DNA of 64,000 nucleotides from Lachnospiraceae bacterium (GTDB lineage Bacteria > Bacillota > Clostridia > Lachnospirales > Lachnospiraceae), in the NCBI GenBank assembly GCA_022510745.1, contig JAFLSY010000002.1, positions 248,001-312,000 of the forward strand. The letters are read 5' to 3'. Both the position numbers and the translations under genes were made by a program. The first letter of the stretch is position 1. Every line of letters starts with the position of its first letter. Shown here one piece after another: positions 16,630-26,400 of the stretch. The notes beneath the pieces are model-generated. The model did not search any database. It saw only the letters and a program-made list of their open reading frames with translations, and was not told the DNA's origin.

Positions 16630-17088
16630 TCAGCTATTATGGTATTTTCTTATGCCCCAGAGATTATTTTTACGAAGGGACAAATATTCGTTGTATGCTT
16701 TTTCTAAAATCTGCTTTTCATTATTAAATTTTAACAAATGGTATGCTTCGTGGTACTTATAAAATCCGGAATCAACAAAGTACTCCTCACGCTGTGGTTT
16801 ACTGTAATAACTGTCCGCCATCATCAGGTACCAGTGTACTTCTTTTTCTACAACATCCTCCGGTACATTAAACGTGTACTCACTTTTCCCAACATATTTA
16901 ATGATGGAGGCGCGGGCGCCGGTTTCTTCCAACACTTCTCTCTGCGCCGTTTCTTTATAATCCTCACCTTTTTCCACTGTTCCCTTGGGTAACACCCATC
17001 CTTCATATTTGTTTTTGAAATTCTTGTACAAAAGAAGAATTTTCCCACGGAAAATCACCACACCGCCGCAGCTGGTTGCTTCTATCAT
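16630..17088 (-). CDS. NUDIX hydrolase
   Basis: The 152-residue protein has a complete NUDIX box starting at Gly36 (GTVEKGEDYKETAQREVLEE and then TGA), with Glu residues at 51, 54 and 55 for metal binding. Such enzymes hydrolyse nucleoside diphosphates linked to another moiety; the short form with GGVVIF near the start resembles diadenosine-polyphosphate or 8-oxo-dGTP hydrolases, but the substrate cannot be read here. The start ATG 17088 follows GGGAGG; the longer frame upstream is not supported by a ribosome site. It follows the PBP gene with an 81-nt gap. Confidence 0.88.
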   Translation of the reverse strand: MIEATSCGGVVIFRGKILLLYKNFKNKYEGWVLPKGTVEKGEDYKETAQREVLEETGARASIIKYVGKSEYTFNVPEDVVEKEVHWYLMMADSYYSKPQREEYFVDSGFYKYHEAYHLLKFNNEKQILEKAYNEYLSLRKNNLWGIRKYHNS

Positions 17089-17169
17089 TGCAATACCTCC
17101 CGACCTGGTGCGCCAATTCATTTGACCTGTTTCAAGTATAGTCCAATCAAGAAGCCTGTGCAACTGTTT

Positions 17170-18630
17170 TTATTTGCTAAAATAGGCATTAAATACTCTT
17201 TTTGCAATCGGCACCGCATAATCCCCGCCGCTGCCTGCACCTTCTACTATGACCGTCACACAAATTTGAGGATCCTCCACGGGCGCAAAACCGGTAAACC
17301 ATGCATGGCTTTCTCCTTTTATATTACTGAACTCGGCAGAGCCTGTTTTCCCGGCCACGGAATAAGCAAGGCCTGCCAGACCTCTGCCCGTACCGTCTTC
17401 TACTACCGCCTGCATCAAGGTTGTCAGCGCCCCGGCCTCTTCCTCGGTCATAATCCTGCCACAGGAAGAAGGAAAAAAACGCTTTATCACTACGCCTTCG
17501 CAGTTTTCCACCCTATCCACTACATAGGGTTTATACATGGTACCGCCGTTTGCAATCGCTGATGTGATCATATTCAGCTGCAGAGGCGTAATCTGCGTTT
17601 TCCCCTGTCCGATCGCTGTCTGCATAATGTCGTTTACGGAAAGATCCTCTCCTATTTCCACATGGCTCTGCGCATAGGGAAACTTGACAGGCAGCGCCTG
17701 ATCAAACAGAAGCTGACTCAGTGTATCGGCAAAGCGTTCTTCATCCAGACTCATGCCGATCTGGGCAAAGGCAGAGTTGCAGGAATGAGAAAAGGCCTCT
17801 TCAAAATCAATATCTTTATGACGGGTACCGTGGTAACAGTTGATCCGGCTCCCCTGTTCTTCATAATATCCATTGCATAAAAAGTCATAGTTCTGCCAAT
17901 CATCCGGATTTTCCCTGATATATTCCAACGCGGTAAGAATCTTAAAAGTGGAACCGGGTGGATAAAGTCCCTGGGTGGCGCGATTGATCAGTGTTCCCTC
18001 CTCCTCATCCGCCGTAAGTTCAGTCCATATTTCCGCTATCTCATTTGGATCAAAATCCGGCATGGAAACCATTGCCAGTACTTTCCCCGTCTTTACATCC
18101 GTGACAATAACAGCTCCCCTATATCCATTTAACGCCTGATAGGCTGCCTCCTGCAATCCAACATCTAAAGTAGTATACACATCATCTCCTGGATTTTTTA
18201 TATTGAAAGTTTTGTTTGCGACCCGAAGGTTAAGCGGTGCATTGGAATGTATCAGATAGTAATTGGCCTGCTCCTCCACCCCTGTTTTTCCATAGGTGGA
18301 ATAACCGATAACATGCGCAAACTCCTCTCCATAAGGATATTTTCTGGTTTCCGTCCCTTCTTCCGATACGGCGGTATATGCTAATATGGTTCCGTCAGCC
18401 GCATAAATACTGCCCCTAGTATTTTGAGAAAGCAAAAGAGACTGTCTGGAGTTATAGCTGTTGTTTATCAGGGTTTGCTCATTCGCCGCCACAAAATAAG
18501 TTAGATATCCCATCATCCCTACAAAGAGCAACGCAAAGAAGGCTGTAACAAATAAAATATTTGTATTAGTTCTTTTTTCTGTCCGATTTCCGGTAAACTT
18601 CTTTTTTTGTCCCTTTCCGGTTTCTGACAT
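17170..18630 (-). CDS. Class B penicillin-binding protein (transpeptidase)
   Basis: A bitopic peptidoglycan transpeptidase of 486 residues. A basic cytoplasmic tail is followed by one membrane helix (about 24-48). The active-site motifs are STFK (about 227-230), SCN (about 283-285) and KTGS (in SVAGKTGSAEF), all intact. It lacks a glycosyltransferase domain. It overlaps the preceding SEDS gene by 65 nt, forming the paired polymerase/crosslinker unit seen for FtsW-FtsI, RodA-PBP2 and the spore pair SpoVE-SpoVD; which of these it represents is unresolved. ATG 18630 has AAGGAG six bases upstream and is preferred to GTG 18636. Confidence 0.9.
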   Translation of the reverse strand: MSETGKGQKKKFTGNRTEKRTNTNILFVTAFFALLFVGMMGYLTYFVAANEQTLINNSYNSRQSLLLSQNTRGSIYAADGTILAYTAVSEEGTETRKYPYGEEFAHVIGYSTYGKTGVEEQANYYLIHSNAPLNLRVANKTFNIKNPGDDVYTTLDVGLQEAAYQALNGYRGAVIVTDVKTGKVLAMVSMPDFDPNEIAEIWTELTADEEEGTLINRATQGLYPPGSTFKILTALEYIRENPDDWQNYDFLCNGYYEEQGSRINCYHGTRHKDIDFEEAFSHSCNSAFAQIGMSLDEERFADTLSQLLFDQALPVKFPYAQSHVEIGEDLSVNDIMQTAIGQGKTQITPLQLNMITSAIANGGTMYKPYVVDRVENCEGVVIKRFFPSSCGRIMTEEEAGALTTLMQAVVEDGTGRGLAGLAYSVAGKTGSAEFSNIKGESHAWFTGFAPVEDPQICVTVIVEGAGSGGDYAVPIAKRVFNAYFSK

Positions 18631-19942
18631 AGACACTCCTTTCTTCCTGATCCTTTAAACCAAGCCCCTGCACAAGTGAAAACATGAACAGGGTGGCAAG
18701 TACGGAACTTCCTCCATAACTGATAAAAGGCAGGGTAACGCCGGTCAGGGGAATAAACTTAATTCCCCCTCCAACGGTTAAAAAGACTTGAAAAATATAA
18801 ATGACTCCAAATCCGGTCACCGCCAGCCTTCTAAAAGCATCTCTCGATTCCATGCCGATTCTCATCATCATAATAAATGAACTTAAGCAAAGGAGGAGCA
18901 GACAAATGCCGCTTATAACGCCCAATTCTTCACAAACGGCCGAAAAAATAAAATCCGTTTCCACATAAGGTATATCCTCCGGCGTACCTCTAAACAGCCC
19001 GGTTCCAAACCAACTGCCGTTTCCGATGGCAAAAAGGGACTGGGTAATCTGATAGCTTTGGTTGTCAATATAAGTAAAAGGATACTGCCAGGCCAGCACC
19101 CGGTTTCGTACATGGGAAAACAGGTAATATGCGCTCACGGCGCTTACGCAGCCGCTAAACATACCTAAGCCCAGATACAGATAATTTCCGGATGCCATAA
19201 AAACCACAAATACAAATCCCACAAAGAAGACCAGCGCACTGCCCAAATCCCTGGAAGCTGCCAATACCCCTACATGCAGTGCAGCCAGTACTGCGGTGGC
19301 AGCAATTCTTTTTAATGTTACGTTTTCGTATAATGCAGCAGCCAAAAAGAAAATAAAGGACAGTTTTACTACTTCCGACGGTTGAAAAGTAAAATTAGCC
19401 AAAGAAACGGAAAGCCTGGATCCCCTTGTAATATTTCCCAGCAGTAAAACAAAACTTAAAGTACCGATGCCAAGCAGCGCATAGGGCCAGTATGCCTTAT
19501 GCCAGAATTTAAATTTCATGATCATGGCCGTAACCATAAGCCCGATCAGAAACACCACAACAACGATCGTAAACTGTCTGATAGCCTTTTGTATGGATAA
19601 ACGGGATAAAATTATAAATCCCAATCCAAGCAGCATGCACATATTGTGTAAGAGCAATCTGTTAATATGTTCATAGAGCAGAGGGGATAACACGACCACA
19701 ACCCCAAAAAAGACCTGTAAATACATATAGAAAAACAAATATTCCCTGTTTTCGCTTCTAAAATAGAGGGTCAGGAAACAAAGCAGCTGGCACAAAAACA
19801 GCAGACATATTTGTCTGATATAGCACCCTCGTTTCTGTTTCTCCTTACGAAACCGGAATATCAAAAAGCTTTCCAGCGCATAAAGGGCGATTACCAAGGT
19901 AATAAAATATCTGGATAATTCTACAAAATAATCCTGTATCAC
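18566..19942 (-). CDS. SEDS glycosyltransferase (FtsW/RodA/SpoVE family)
   Basis: A polytopic peptidoglycan polymerase of 458 residues with about ten membrane helices. Conserved family sequences are visible: FQPSEVVKLSFIFFLA, AASRDLGSALVFF, and the C-terminal IKFIPLTGVTLPFISYGGSS with its SYGGSS signature. It uses a GTG start at 19942 preceded by GGAG, 5 nt after the U32 gene stop. The tight overlap with a class B PBP identifies its working partner. Gene order alone does not tell whether the pair serves division, elongation or spore cortex synthesis. Confidence 0.9.
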   Translation of the reverse strand: MIQDYFVELSRYFITLVIALYALESFLIFRFRKEKQKRGCYIRQICLLFLCQLLCFLTLYFRSENREYLFFYMYLQVFFGVVVVLSPLLYEHINRLLLHNMCMLLGLGFIILSRLSIQKAIRQFTIVVVVFLIGLMVTAMIMKFKFWHKAYWPYALLGIGTLSFVLLLGNITRGSRLSVSLANFTFQPSEVVKLSFIFFLAAALYENVTLKRIAATAVLAALHVGVLAASRDLGSALVFFVGFVFVVFMASGNYLYLGLGMFSGCVSAVSAYYLFSHVRNRVLAWQYPFTYIDNQSYQITQSLFAIGNGSWFGTGLFRGTPEDIPYVETDFIFSAVCEELGVISGICLLLLCLSSFIMMMRIGMESRDAFRRLAVTGFGVIYIFQVFLTVGGGIKFIPLTGVTLPFISYGGSSVLATLFMFSLVQGLGLKDQEERSVYVRNRKGTKKEVYRKSDRKKN

Positions 19943-19947
19943 AGTTC

Positions 19948-22209
19948 CTACTCCACCCCTCTTTTTTCATGCCCCTTAGTGTACTCCGGATAAGGCGGCT
20001 TTGCCTGTACTCCCTGCAGCACTTCTCCAAAAAAATTCAGTACTTTTATTGTTTCTGCATAGTCTTCCACCGTAAATGCAAGACGTATGTCAAAAGGCAT
20101 CTTACCCTGAAAGACTTTCTCATGCAGGGAAACAGGCAGAGAATTATAGATTACATTATAGCAGTATCTGCAATCCGTTAAAACGGGAAACTCTTTATGA
20201 AATCTGTCTTTTAAATAATAACATTTCTTTCTCTGAGCACCTTTTTGACAGCCATCCGTGGTACGGGCAATGCAATTTGCCGTTATCATCAAAGGGGTTC
20301 TCCCATATGCTGTCTGCTCAAAAGCAATGCCGTTCTCCTCATATAATACATCCCGGGTAAGACGGATCAATTCCTTTCCGTTCAGTTCATAGGGCAGACA
20401 GATATTGTTTACTCTCTCCTGCCAAAAATCCAGAGTCCTCTCATTGAAACAATAGAGACTGGCATCTATTGCAATTTCTCCTTCATAGCCTATTTCTTTC
20501 AACCATGCATAGGATTCAAGATTCCGTACCAAACAGCCGTCCGCTTCCCGCATCGCAGGAAGCAGCGAACGCAAAACAACCATATCATGACTTCTGACAA
20601 TATAGGGAAGCGCAATATAAACCCTGTAAAGAGCCTCTGCGTTATCTCCGTATGATTTCAGTTCACTGATATATACGTCTTTCTCCTGTGCCAATCCCGA
20701 CTCTAAATAGAGAATTTGCGGCTTTAGAGAGGTTTCCTTTAGGGCATAAAGCTGTTCCTTGCTACTAAGAAGAATCCTCATTCTTAAACGGGCATCAGAA
20801 TGTATATATCCGATATTGACTCTATCGGTCAACCTTCTGTTTGCAGTATATTCTTTTGCATTGTCGGATATCGCAGCGGTATGCTCCTGTGCAGGCATCG
20901 TTCTTCTGTATTGATCAAAGGTCTTTTCCAATGATTTAATACCTTCCCGGCGCAGTTCATTCAGAGCTTTTAAGGAATAAAATACATTGCCTTCTATAGA
21001 CAGCTTTAATTCCTCTGCCATAGCTGTAAAAGGGGTATTCCCCAATTTTAAAAGTGCGGTTTTGATATTATCCTCTGAAATCGGCTGTTTTTCCGCCGCT
21101 TCCACCGCCATGCCCTCCACCGACACACGATGAAGCTTTCCTTCGGCATCTTCAGCCTCCAATGTCAATGCAGCCTTCATGCCCACGGCAAAATCTGCCT
21201 GCATCTTTATCCGTTTTTTGAATGGTGTTTCCAGATATCGTTTCCTTATTTCCAGCAGAAGCTTTTCGTCATTTCCGTTATAAGAAGGAGAATCCAAAGT
21301 TATCATATCCTTCCCGTTTTGCTGAAAATAATATCCCTCCTGCATACCGGAGCGGATATACAGAGAAGCAAGCCGTTCCCTGTCTTCCCGGCTGACCTCA
21401 TATCCATCCCTTCCCTTTTTCCAGTATAGATCAATATATTTGCGATAGATAGCCGTAACACCCGCTGCATATTCCGGCTTCTTCATCCTTCCTTCAATCT
21501 TAAAAGAATCTATCCCTGCTTCTATCAGTGCTGGAAGACATTCCACCGTACACATATCCTTCAGACTTAATGGATATTGTTCACATCCCTCTCTTCCTAC
21601 TCGATAGGGCAGTCTGCAGGGCTGTGCACAGCGTCCCCTATTGCCGCTCCTGCCACCTAACATACTGCTGAATAAACATTGCCCCGAATAAGAATAACAC
21701 ATAGCCCCATGTATAAAAGCTTCTATTTCCAGCCCTGTATCTTTTTTGATGTCTATAATTTCCTTTAGGGATAATTCTCTGGCAGGTACAATGCGTACAA
21801 CTCCGAGATCTTTAAGCATCCGCGCTCCCGCACTGCCGGTCAGACTCATCTGTGTACTGGCATGCAGCTCCAGTCCGGGAAAATGCTCCTTGATTGTCAA
21901 AAGCGCTCCTAAATCCTGTACGATCACTCCGTCCAGTCCGGCCAGATAATAGGGGGTAAGATAGGCGGTAAGTTCTTTAAGTTCCTCATCTTTTAACAGA
22001 GTATTAACTGTCAAATATACCTTTCTGCCAAAAATATGGGCATAGGAAACAGCCCTGCAGATTTCTTCCTCCGTAAAGTTCTCCGCATAGGCTCTGGCTC
22101 CGTATTTTGTACCGGCCAGATATACCGCATCTGCTCCGGCCGCAATGGCTCCTAAGAAACTCTCATAGTTTCCGGCAGGTGCCAACAGTTCCGGTTTTCT
22201 TTTTCCCAT
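19948..22209 (-). CDS. U32 family peptidase-like protein with DUF3656 (RlhA/TrhP type)
   Basis: The protein begins with the typical ELLAPAGNYESFLGAIAAGADAVYL and carries the U32 signature EAFIHGAMCYSYSGQC (Cys171, Cys178) followed by GRCAQPCRL (Cys194, Cys198). Members were named collagenases, but characterised bacterial relatives act in RNA hydroxylation (RlhA on 23S rRNA, TrhP on tRNA) with prephenate and iron-sulfur clusters. At 753 residues it has an extra central DUF3656-like region (about 370-450) and a C-terminal cysteine cluster (KKCYYLKD, CRYCYN), as in RlhA. The precise RNA target is unknown. It lies between zapA and the SEDS gene. Confidence 0.85.
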   Translation of the reverse strand: MGKRKPELLAPAGNYESFLGAIAAGADAVYLAGTKYGARAYAENFTEEEICRAVSYAHIFGRKVYLTVNTLLKDEELKELTAYLTPYYLAGLDGVIVQDLGALLTIKEHFPGLELHASTQMSLTGSAGARMLKDLGVVRIVPARELSLKEIIDIKKDTGLEIEAFIHGAMCYSYSGQCLFSSMLGGRSGNRGRCAQPCRLPYRVGREGCEQYPLSLKDMCTVECLPALIEAGIDSFKIEGRMKKPEYAAGVTAIYRKYIDLYWKKGRDGYEVSREDRERLASLYIRSGMQEGYYFQQNGKDMITLDSPSYNGNDEKLLLEIRKRYLETPFKKRIKMQADFAVGMKAALTLEAEDAEGKLHRVSVEGMAVEAAEKQPISEDNIKTALLKLGNTPFTAMAEELKLSIEGNVFYSLKALNELRREGIKSLEKTFDQYRRTMPAQEHTAAISDNAKEYTANRRLTDRVNIGYIHSDARLRMRILLSSKEQLYALKETSLKPQILYLESGLAQEKDVYISELKSYGDNAEALYRVYIALPYIVRSHDMVVLRSLLPAMREADGCLVRNLESYAWLKEIGYEGEIAIDASLYCFNERTLDFWQERVNNICLPYELNGKELIRLTRDVLYEENGIAFEQTAYGRTPLMITANCIARTTDGCQKGAQRKKCYYLKDRFHKEFPVLTDCRYCYNVIYNSLPVSLHEKVFQGKMPFDIRLAFTVEDYAETIKVLNFFGEVLQGVQAKPPYPEYTKGHEKRGVE

Positions 22210-22251
22210 AAATCAAACAACGCTGTCCGAAAACCGGACAGCGCCCTTTCT

Positions 22252-22659
22252 CTATTTTTTATGCTCTTTCAATTCCGTTTCCAGACGTACAATCTTCTTG
22301 GCATTTTCATTCAATTCGGACTGCAGCTCTTTCACGCTCTTTTCCGTGGATTCTAACTTAATCTGAGAAGCGATCAATTCATGCTTTAGATCGTAAAGTT
22401 CTTTTTCCTTGGTCTGCAGTTCCTCTTCCAGAAGTCCTATCTGTTTTTTGGATTTGAAATAATCGTCCGCAATATTCAGCTGCAGCAGCACCGACTGTGT
22501 TTCATAGGGCTGCCTTTTAAAAGCGTCCAGTTTGCCATACTCTTCCAACTTATTGTTGATATAAGAAGCTACTTTCTGTAGATATTCTTCACTCTCATAG
22601 CCGCTCAAGGTAAAAATCTTCCCGCCGATAATTACTTCGGTATCTGTTTTAGAAGACAT
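22252..22659 (-). CDS. zapA: Cell division protein ZapA
   Basis: ZapA bundles FtsZ filaments at the division site. The 135-residue protein has the N-terminal ZapA domain (EVIIGGKIFTLSGYESEEYLQKVASYI) and a long C-terminal coiled coil (about residues 65-135) that forms the antiparallel tetramer. It lies between ruvB and the U32 gene, as in many Clostridia. The coiled coil is longer than in E. coli, which is usual for Firmicutes. Confidence 0.9.
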   Translation of the reverse strand: MSSKTDTEVIIGGKIFTLSGYESEEYLQKVASYINNKLEEYGKLDAFKRQPYETQSVLLQLNIADDYFKSKKQIGLLEEELQTKEKELYDLKHELIASQIKLESTEKSVKELQSELNENAKKIVRLETELKEHKK

Positions 22660-22821
22660 ATGTTTTCCCCCTTTATCGTCTTACCTGAAAATAATTTCTA
22701 CAAAATATGCCATAAAATCCCAATGCAGGATACTATATGTATTATATAACATACATGCAGGATGGGCAAGCGATTTTTAGGAATCAATATATACTGCTAA
22801 AAAACGGTTCATAAAAGATAT

Positions 22822-23823
22822 TTATTCCGATACGGGCGGCTTAAGTCCCATATGTCTGTAGGCAGCTTCCGTCGCCACACGGCCCCTGGGTGTTCGGTTA
22901 AGTAAACCATTCTGAATCAGAAAAGGCTCATATACATCCTCAATCGTACCCGCATCCTCACCGATCGCGGCGGCCAGCGTATCCAGCCCAACGGGACCTC
23001 CCCCAAACTTATGTATCATCGTGGAAAGCATATTGCGGTCAATATGGTCTAACCCCAGCTTGTCCACATCCATTAGATCCAGTGCCGTACGGGCAATCTC
23101 CTCTGTAATGACTCCGTCATATTTCACCTGCGCAAAGTCCCGTACCCGTTTTAAAATACGGTTTGCCAGACGGGGCGTTCCGCGGCTTCTTCTCGCTAAC
23201 TCCAATGCGCCGCCATTATCAATTTCAACCTCTAAAACCCTGGCAGAATGTCTGACAATTCTCTGCAGTTCTTCCACTGTATAAAACTCCAGCCGGTGAA
23301 TCATACCAAAACGATCCCGCAAGGGTGCAGTCAGCATACCCGCTCTGGTGGTAGCGCCGATCAGAGTGAATTTGGGCAGTTCCAGACGGATGCTTCGGGC
23401 TGAAGAGCCTTTGCCTATCATAATATCAATGGCAAAATCCTCCATAGCCGGATACAGTACTTCCTCCACCTGCCGGTTCAGTCTGTGAATTTCATCTACA
23501 AATAAGATATCACCCTCCTGCAGATTATTTAAAATTGCAGCAATCTCTCCGGGCTTCTCAATCGCAGGACCGCTGGTGACCTTCATATTGACGCCCATCT
23601 CATTGGCAATAATTCCGGCAAGGGTGGTCTTACCCAGACCGGGAGGGCCGTAAAACAATGCGTGATCCAAGGCGTCGCCTCTTTGTCTGGCAGCCTCTAT
23701 GTAGATTCTGAGATTCTCCTTTATCTTTTCCTGCCCGATATAATCGGAAAGATAACGGGGCCGCAGACTTCCCTCTATTTTAATATCCTCTTCCGTAATA
23801 TTGGTTTCTATCGTTCTGGCCAT
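22822..23823 (-). CDS. ruvB: Holliday junction branch migration ATPase RuvB
   Basis: RuvB is the hexameric AAA+ motor of the RuvAB branch migration complex. The 333-residue protein has Walker [10 protein letters not shown] (59-67), Walker [11 protein letters not shown], sensor GATTRAG, and the C-terminal winged helix ending TPRGRVAT. All motifs are intact. It follows ruvA by 12 nt. The organism has no ruvC in this window, as is usual in Firmicutes that use RecU. Confidence 0.97.
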   Translation of the reverse strand: MARTIETNITEEDIKIEGSLRPRYLSDYIGQEKIKENLRIYIEAARQRGDALDHALFYGPPGLGKTTLAGIIANEMGVNMKVTSGPAIEKPGEIAAILNNLQEGDILFVDEIHRLNRQVEEVLYPAMEDFAIDIMIGKGSSARSIRLELPKFTLIGATTRAGMLTAPLRDRFGMIHRLEFYTVEELQRIVRHSARVLEVEIDNGGALELARRSRGTPRLANRILKRVRDFAQVKYDGVITEEIARTALDLMDVDKLGLDHIDRNMLSTMIHKFGGGPVGLDTLAAAIGEDAGTIEDVYEPFLIQNGLLNRTPRGRVATEAAYRHMGLKPPVSE

Positions 23824-23835
23824 CTTTCCAATCCT

Positions 23836-24444
23836 TTAAAACAAATTCTTCAGAGCTGCCTTCAATAACGCTCCACTGTCCATACTTTCCGCGTCTGCAA
23901 TCTGACTGACTGCACGCAGACTCTCCGTCTGGCCGTAACCCAAAGCAACCAGCGCCTCCACTGCTTCTTTCACCGCGCCTTCCGCTGGAGGTAAAACTCC
24001 TGCCTGTCCTTTCTCTATCTCCATACCGATCAAGGCATCATCATAGGAAACCTTATCCTTTAACTCCAGAATCAGGCGTTCCGCAGTCCTGGCTCCGATG
24101 CCGGGAGCCTTGGCAATGGCCTTGGCATCACCGGAAAGAATGGCATAGCGCAGCCCGTCTGCATCCATAACGGATAAAACAGCCAAGGCCCCCTTGGGAC
24201 CGATACCGCTTACCGTAATACATTTTTTAAAAATCTCCAGCTCACTTCTGCTCAAAAATCCATATAAAGAAAAGGCGTCCTCCCGTACCAGCGTATAGGT
24301 ATGCAGCTTGACCTCCTGTCCGATACCGGGCAGACTCTGTGCAACTCTGGCGGAAATCTTCACATTAAAACCTATACCTCCTACCTCCACCACCACATTG
24401 TCTTCCGTCAGTTCCGCGATTTCACCTTTCACATATGCAATCAT
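23836..24444 (-). CDS. ruvA: Holliday junction branch migration protein RuvA
   Basis: RuvA binds four-way junctions as a tetramer and loads RuvB. The 202-residue protein has the OB domain (MIAYVKGEIAEL), two helix-hairpin-helix motifs (VSGIGPKGALAVLS and APGIGARTAERLILELK) and the small C-terminal RuvB-contact domain (AVEALVALGYG). Length is normal. It is the first gene of the ruvAB pair, 52 nt downstream of the MATE transporter. Confidence 0.96.
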   Translation of the reverse strand: MIAYVKGEIAELTEDNVVVEVGGIGFNVKISARVAQSLPGIGQEVKLHTYTLVREDAFSLYGFLSRSELEIFKKCITVSGIGPKGALAVLSVMDADGLRYAILSGDAKAIAKAPGIGARTAERLILELKDKVSYDDALIGMEIEKGQAGVLPPAEGAVKEAVEALVALGYGQTESLRAVSQIADAESMDSGALLKAALKNLF

Positions 24445-24496
24445 GTCCTATCTATCCTTTCCGTTTTTATCAGCATACCACAATCGAACATATGTT

Positions 24497-25867
24497 TCAA
24501 GCATTCTTTTTTAATTTGGTATACAGAATAAGGAAGCATCCCAGATGCACCAAGCCGGTAAGCATCCAAGAAATCGGATAGGAAATATATAACGTATCCA
24601 ATGTATGACTGCTTTGAAACACCGTATAGATCCAAATAATACGGAAAAGACAAGCACCGCTTAAAGATACGATCATGGGCAGCACAGAATATCCGATTCC
24701 TCGGATACACCCCACTAACGTATCCATAATACCGCACAGAAAATATGGACAGGATATCAACAAAAGCCGCCGCAGTCCCATGGTAATGACAGCTTCCTCG
24801 GTGGCGTACAGACGAAGCAGCAGACTGCCTGCCAAATACATACCGTTTCCCATTACCAGACCGATAATAGTCACCAAACCCACGCACTGCAGTGCAATGA
24901 TACCGATACGTTTATACTGTCTCGCACCAAAATTCTGGCTTACAAAGCTGACCGATGTCTGGTGCAGGGTATTCATGCCAACATATACAAAGCCCTCCAG
25001 ATTGCTGGCAGCGGAATTTGCCGCCATAGCCGTAGCCCCGAAGGAATTAATGGAAGACTGAATTAAAATATTGGATACAGAGAATACCGCTCCCTGCAGT
25101 CCGGCCGGTATACCGATTCTGGCCATGGCAAAAAGCTTACTTGGTACAATACGCAGGGATTTGATATCCAGTTTGTAATCCTCATCCGTATTCATCAGAC
25201 AGTTAAGTACCAAACCTGCGGAAATCACTTGTGAAACCGTGGTTGCCAACGCTACACCGGCCACCCCCATGGAAAATCCTATCACAAAAATAAGATTCAA
25301 GATCACATTGATAACGCCGGCAATGGTCAGATAATAAAGAGGTCTTCTGGTATCTCCCACCGCGCGTAGAATAGCCGATCCGAAATTATACAGCATCATA
25401 GCCGGCATGGAAAAGAAATAGATACGCAGATAAAGAACGGACTGAGGTAGCACTTCTTCAGGCGACCCCATGGCTTTTAAAGCTACGGGTGCAATGCAAA
25501 TCCCTAAAAAAATTAGAAAGATGCCACTGACCAAAGCAGTCAATAAGGCCGTATGCAGCATCTCGGATAATTCTTTCTTCTGTCCTGCTCCGTAGAACCT
25601 TGCCACCATTACATTGGCGCCCACGGACAGCCCTAAAAACACATTAACAAGCAAATTAACGAGCGGACCGTTTGAGCCTACTGCCGCTAAGGCATTGCTT
25701 CCCACCCATCTTCCTACGACAACCATATCCGCGGCATTGAATAAAAGCTGTAAAATGCCCGAAAGCATTAACGGCAGGGTAAAAAGTAGAATTTTTCCGA
25801 ACAAAGGTCCGTTGCACATATCTATTTCATACTTTTTACCCTGCGACTTATTAGTCAAATGCATCAC
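24497..25867 (-). CDS. MATE family multidrug/metabolite exporter
   Basis: A 456-residue cation-coupled antiporter with about twelve membrane helices in two six-helix halves. The start of the first helix (LLFTLPLMLSGILQLLFNAADMVVVGRWVG) and the matching GIPAGLQGAVFSVSN segment at the start of the second half are characteristic. The substrate is not predictable. It starts with GTG 25867 (AAGGAG nine bases away) or the adjacent ATG 25864. It follows leuD by 29 nt with no visible terminator, so it may be read together with leuCD. Confidence 0.9.
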   Translation of the reverse strand: MMHLTNKSQGKKYEIDMCNGPLFGKILLFTLPLMLSGILQLLFNAADMVVVGRWVGSNALAAVGSNGPLVNLLVNVFLGLSVGANVMVARFYGAGQKKELSEMLHTALLTALVSGIFLIFLGICIAPVALKAMGSPEEVLPQSVLYLRIYFFSMPAMMLYNFGSAILRAVGDTRRPLYYLTIAGVINVILNLIFVIGFSMGVAGVALATTVSQVISAGLVLNCLMNTDEDYKLDIKSLRIVPSKLFAMARIGIPAGLQGAVFSVSNILIQSSINSFGATAMAANSAASNLEGFVYVGMNTLHQTSVSFVSQNFGARQYKRIGIIALQCVGLVTIIGLVMGNGMYLAGSLLLRLYATEEAVITMGLRRLLLISCPYFLCGIMDTLVGCIRGIGYSVLPMIVSLSGACLFRIIWIYTVFQSSHTLDTLYISYPISWMLTGLVHLGCFLILYTKLKKNA

Positions 25868-25896
25868 TGTCTTATGCTCCTTGTAATTATATCCGG

Positions 25897-26382
25897 TTAT
25901 TTATTGTTGATATAGTTTATCAGTCCTTCCGCAGCGATGATCTTCTGCATAAAAGGAGGAAATGCCTGACCTTTAAAGGTAGTTCCCTTTGTCACGTTAG
26001 TGATGATTCCGGAATCAAAATCCACCTCGACTTCATCTCCCGCCGCAATCCCTTTTGCAGCTTCCGGACACTCAATAATGGGAAGACCGATATTGATGGC
26101 GTTGCGGTAGAAAATACGTGCAAAAGTTTCCGCAATCACACAGCTGACGCCGGCTGCCTTAATGGCGATGGGTGCATGCTCTCTGGAGGAACCGCATCCA
26201 AAGTTTTTGTCCGCCACAATAATATCACCTTTTTCTACTTTCTTCACAAACTCCTTATCGATATCCTCCATACAATGTGCGGCAAGTTCCGCTGGGTCGG
26301 AGGAATTTAAGTATCTTGCGGGAATAATGACATCCGTATCCACATTGTCCCCATATTTAAAAACAGTTCCTTTTGCATTCAT
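25897..26382 (-). CDS. leuD: 3-isopropylmalate dehydratase small subunit
   Basis: LeuD is the swivel-domain subunit of isopropylmalate isomerase, which converts 2- to 3-isopropylmalate in leucine synthesis. The 161-residue protein has [14 protein letters not shown] near the start and the substrate-binding CGSSREHAP motif (about 63-71). The short clostridial/archaeal length pairs with the equally short LeuC. It follows leuC by 18 nt and has GGAGG before its ATG. Confidence 0.95.
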   Translation of the reverse strand: MNAKGTVFKYGDNVDTDVIIPARYLNSSDPAELAAHCMEDIDKEFVKKVEKGDIIVADKNFGCGSSREHAPIAIKAAGVSCVIAETFARIFYRNAINIGLPIIECPEAAKGIAAGDEVEVDFDSGIITNVTKGTTFKGQAFPPFMQKIIAAEGLINYINNK

Positions 26383-26400
26383 TCTTTCATCCTCCTCTTC

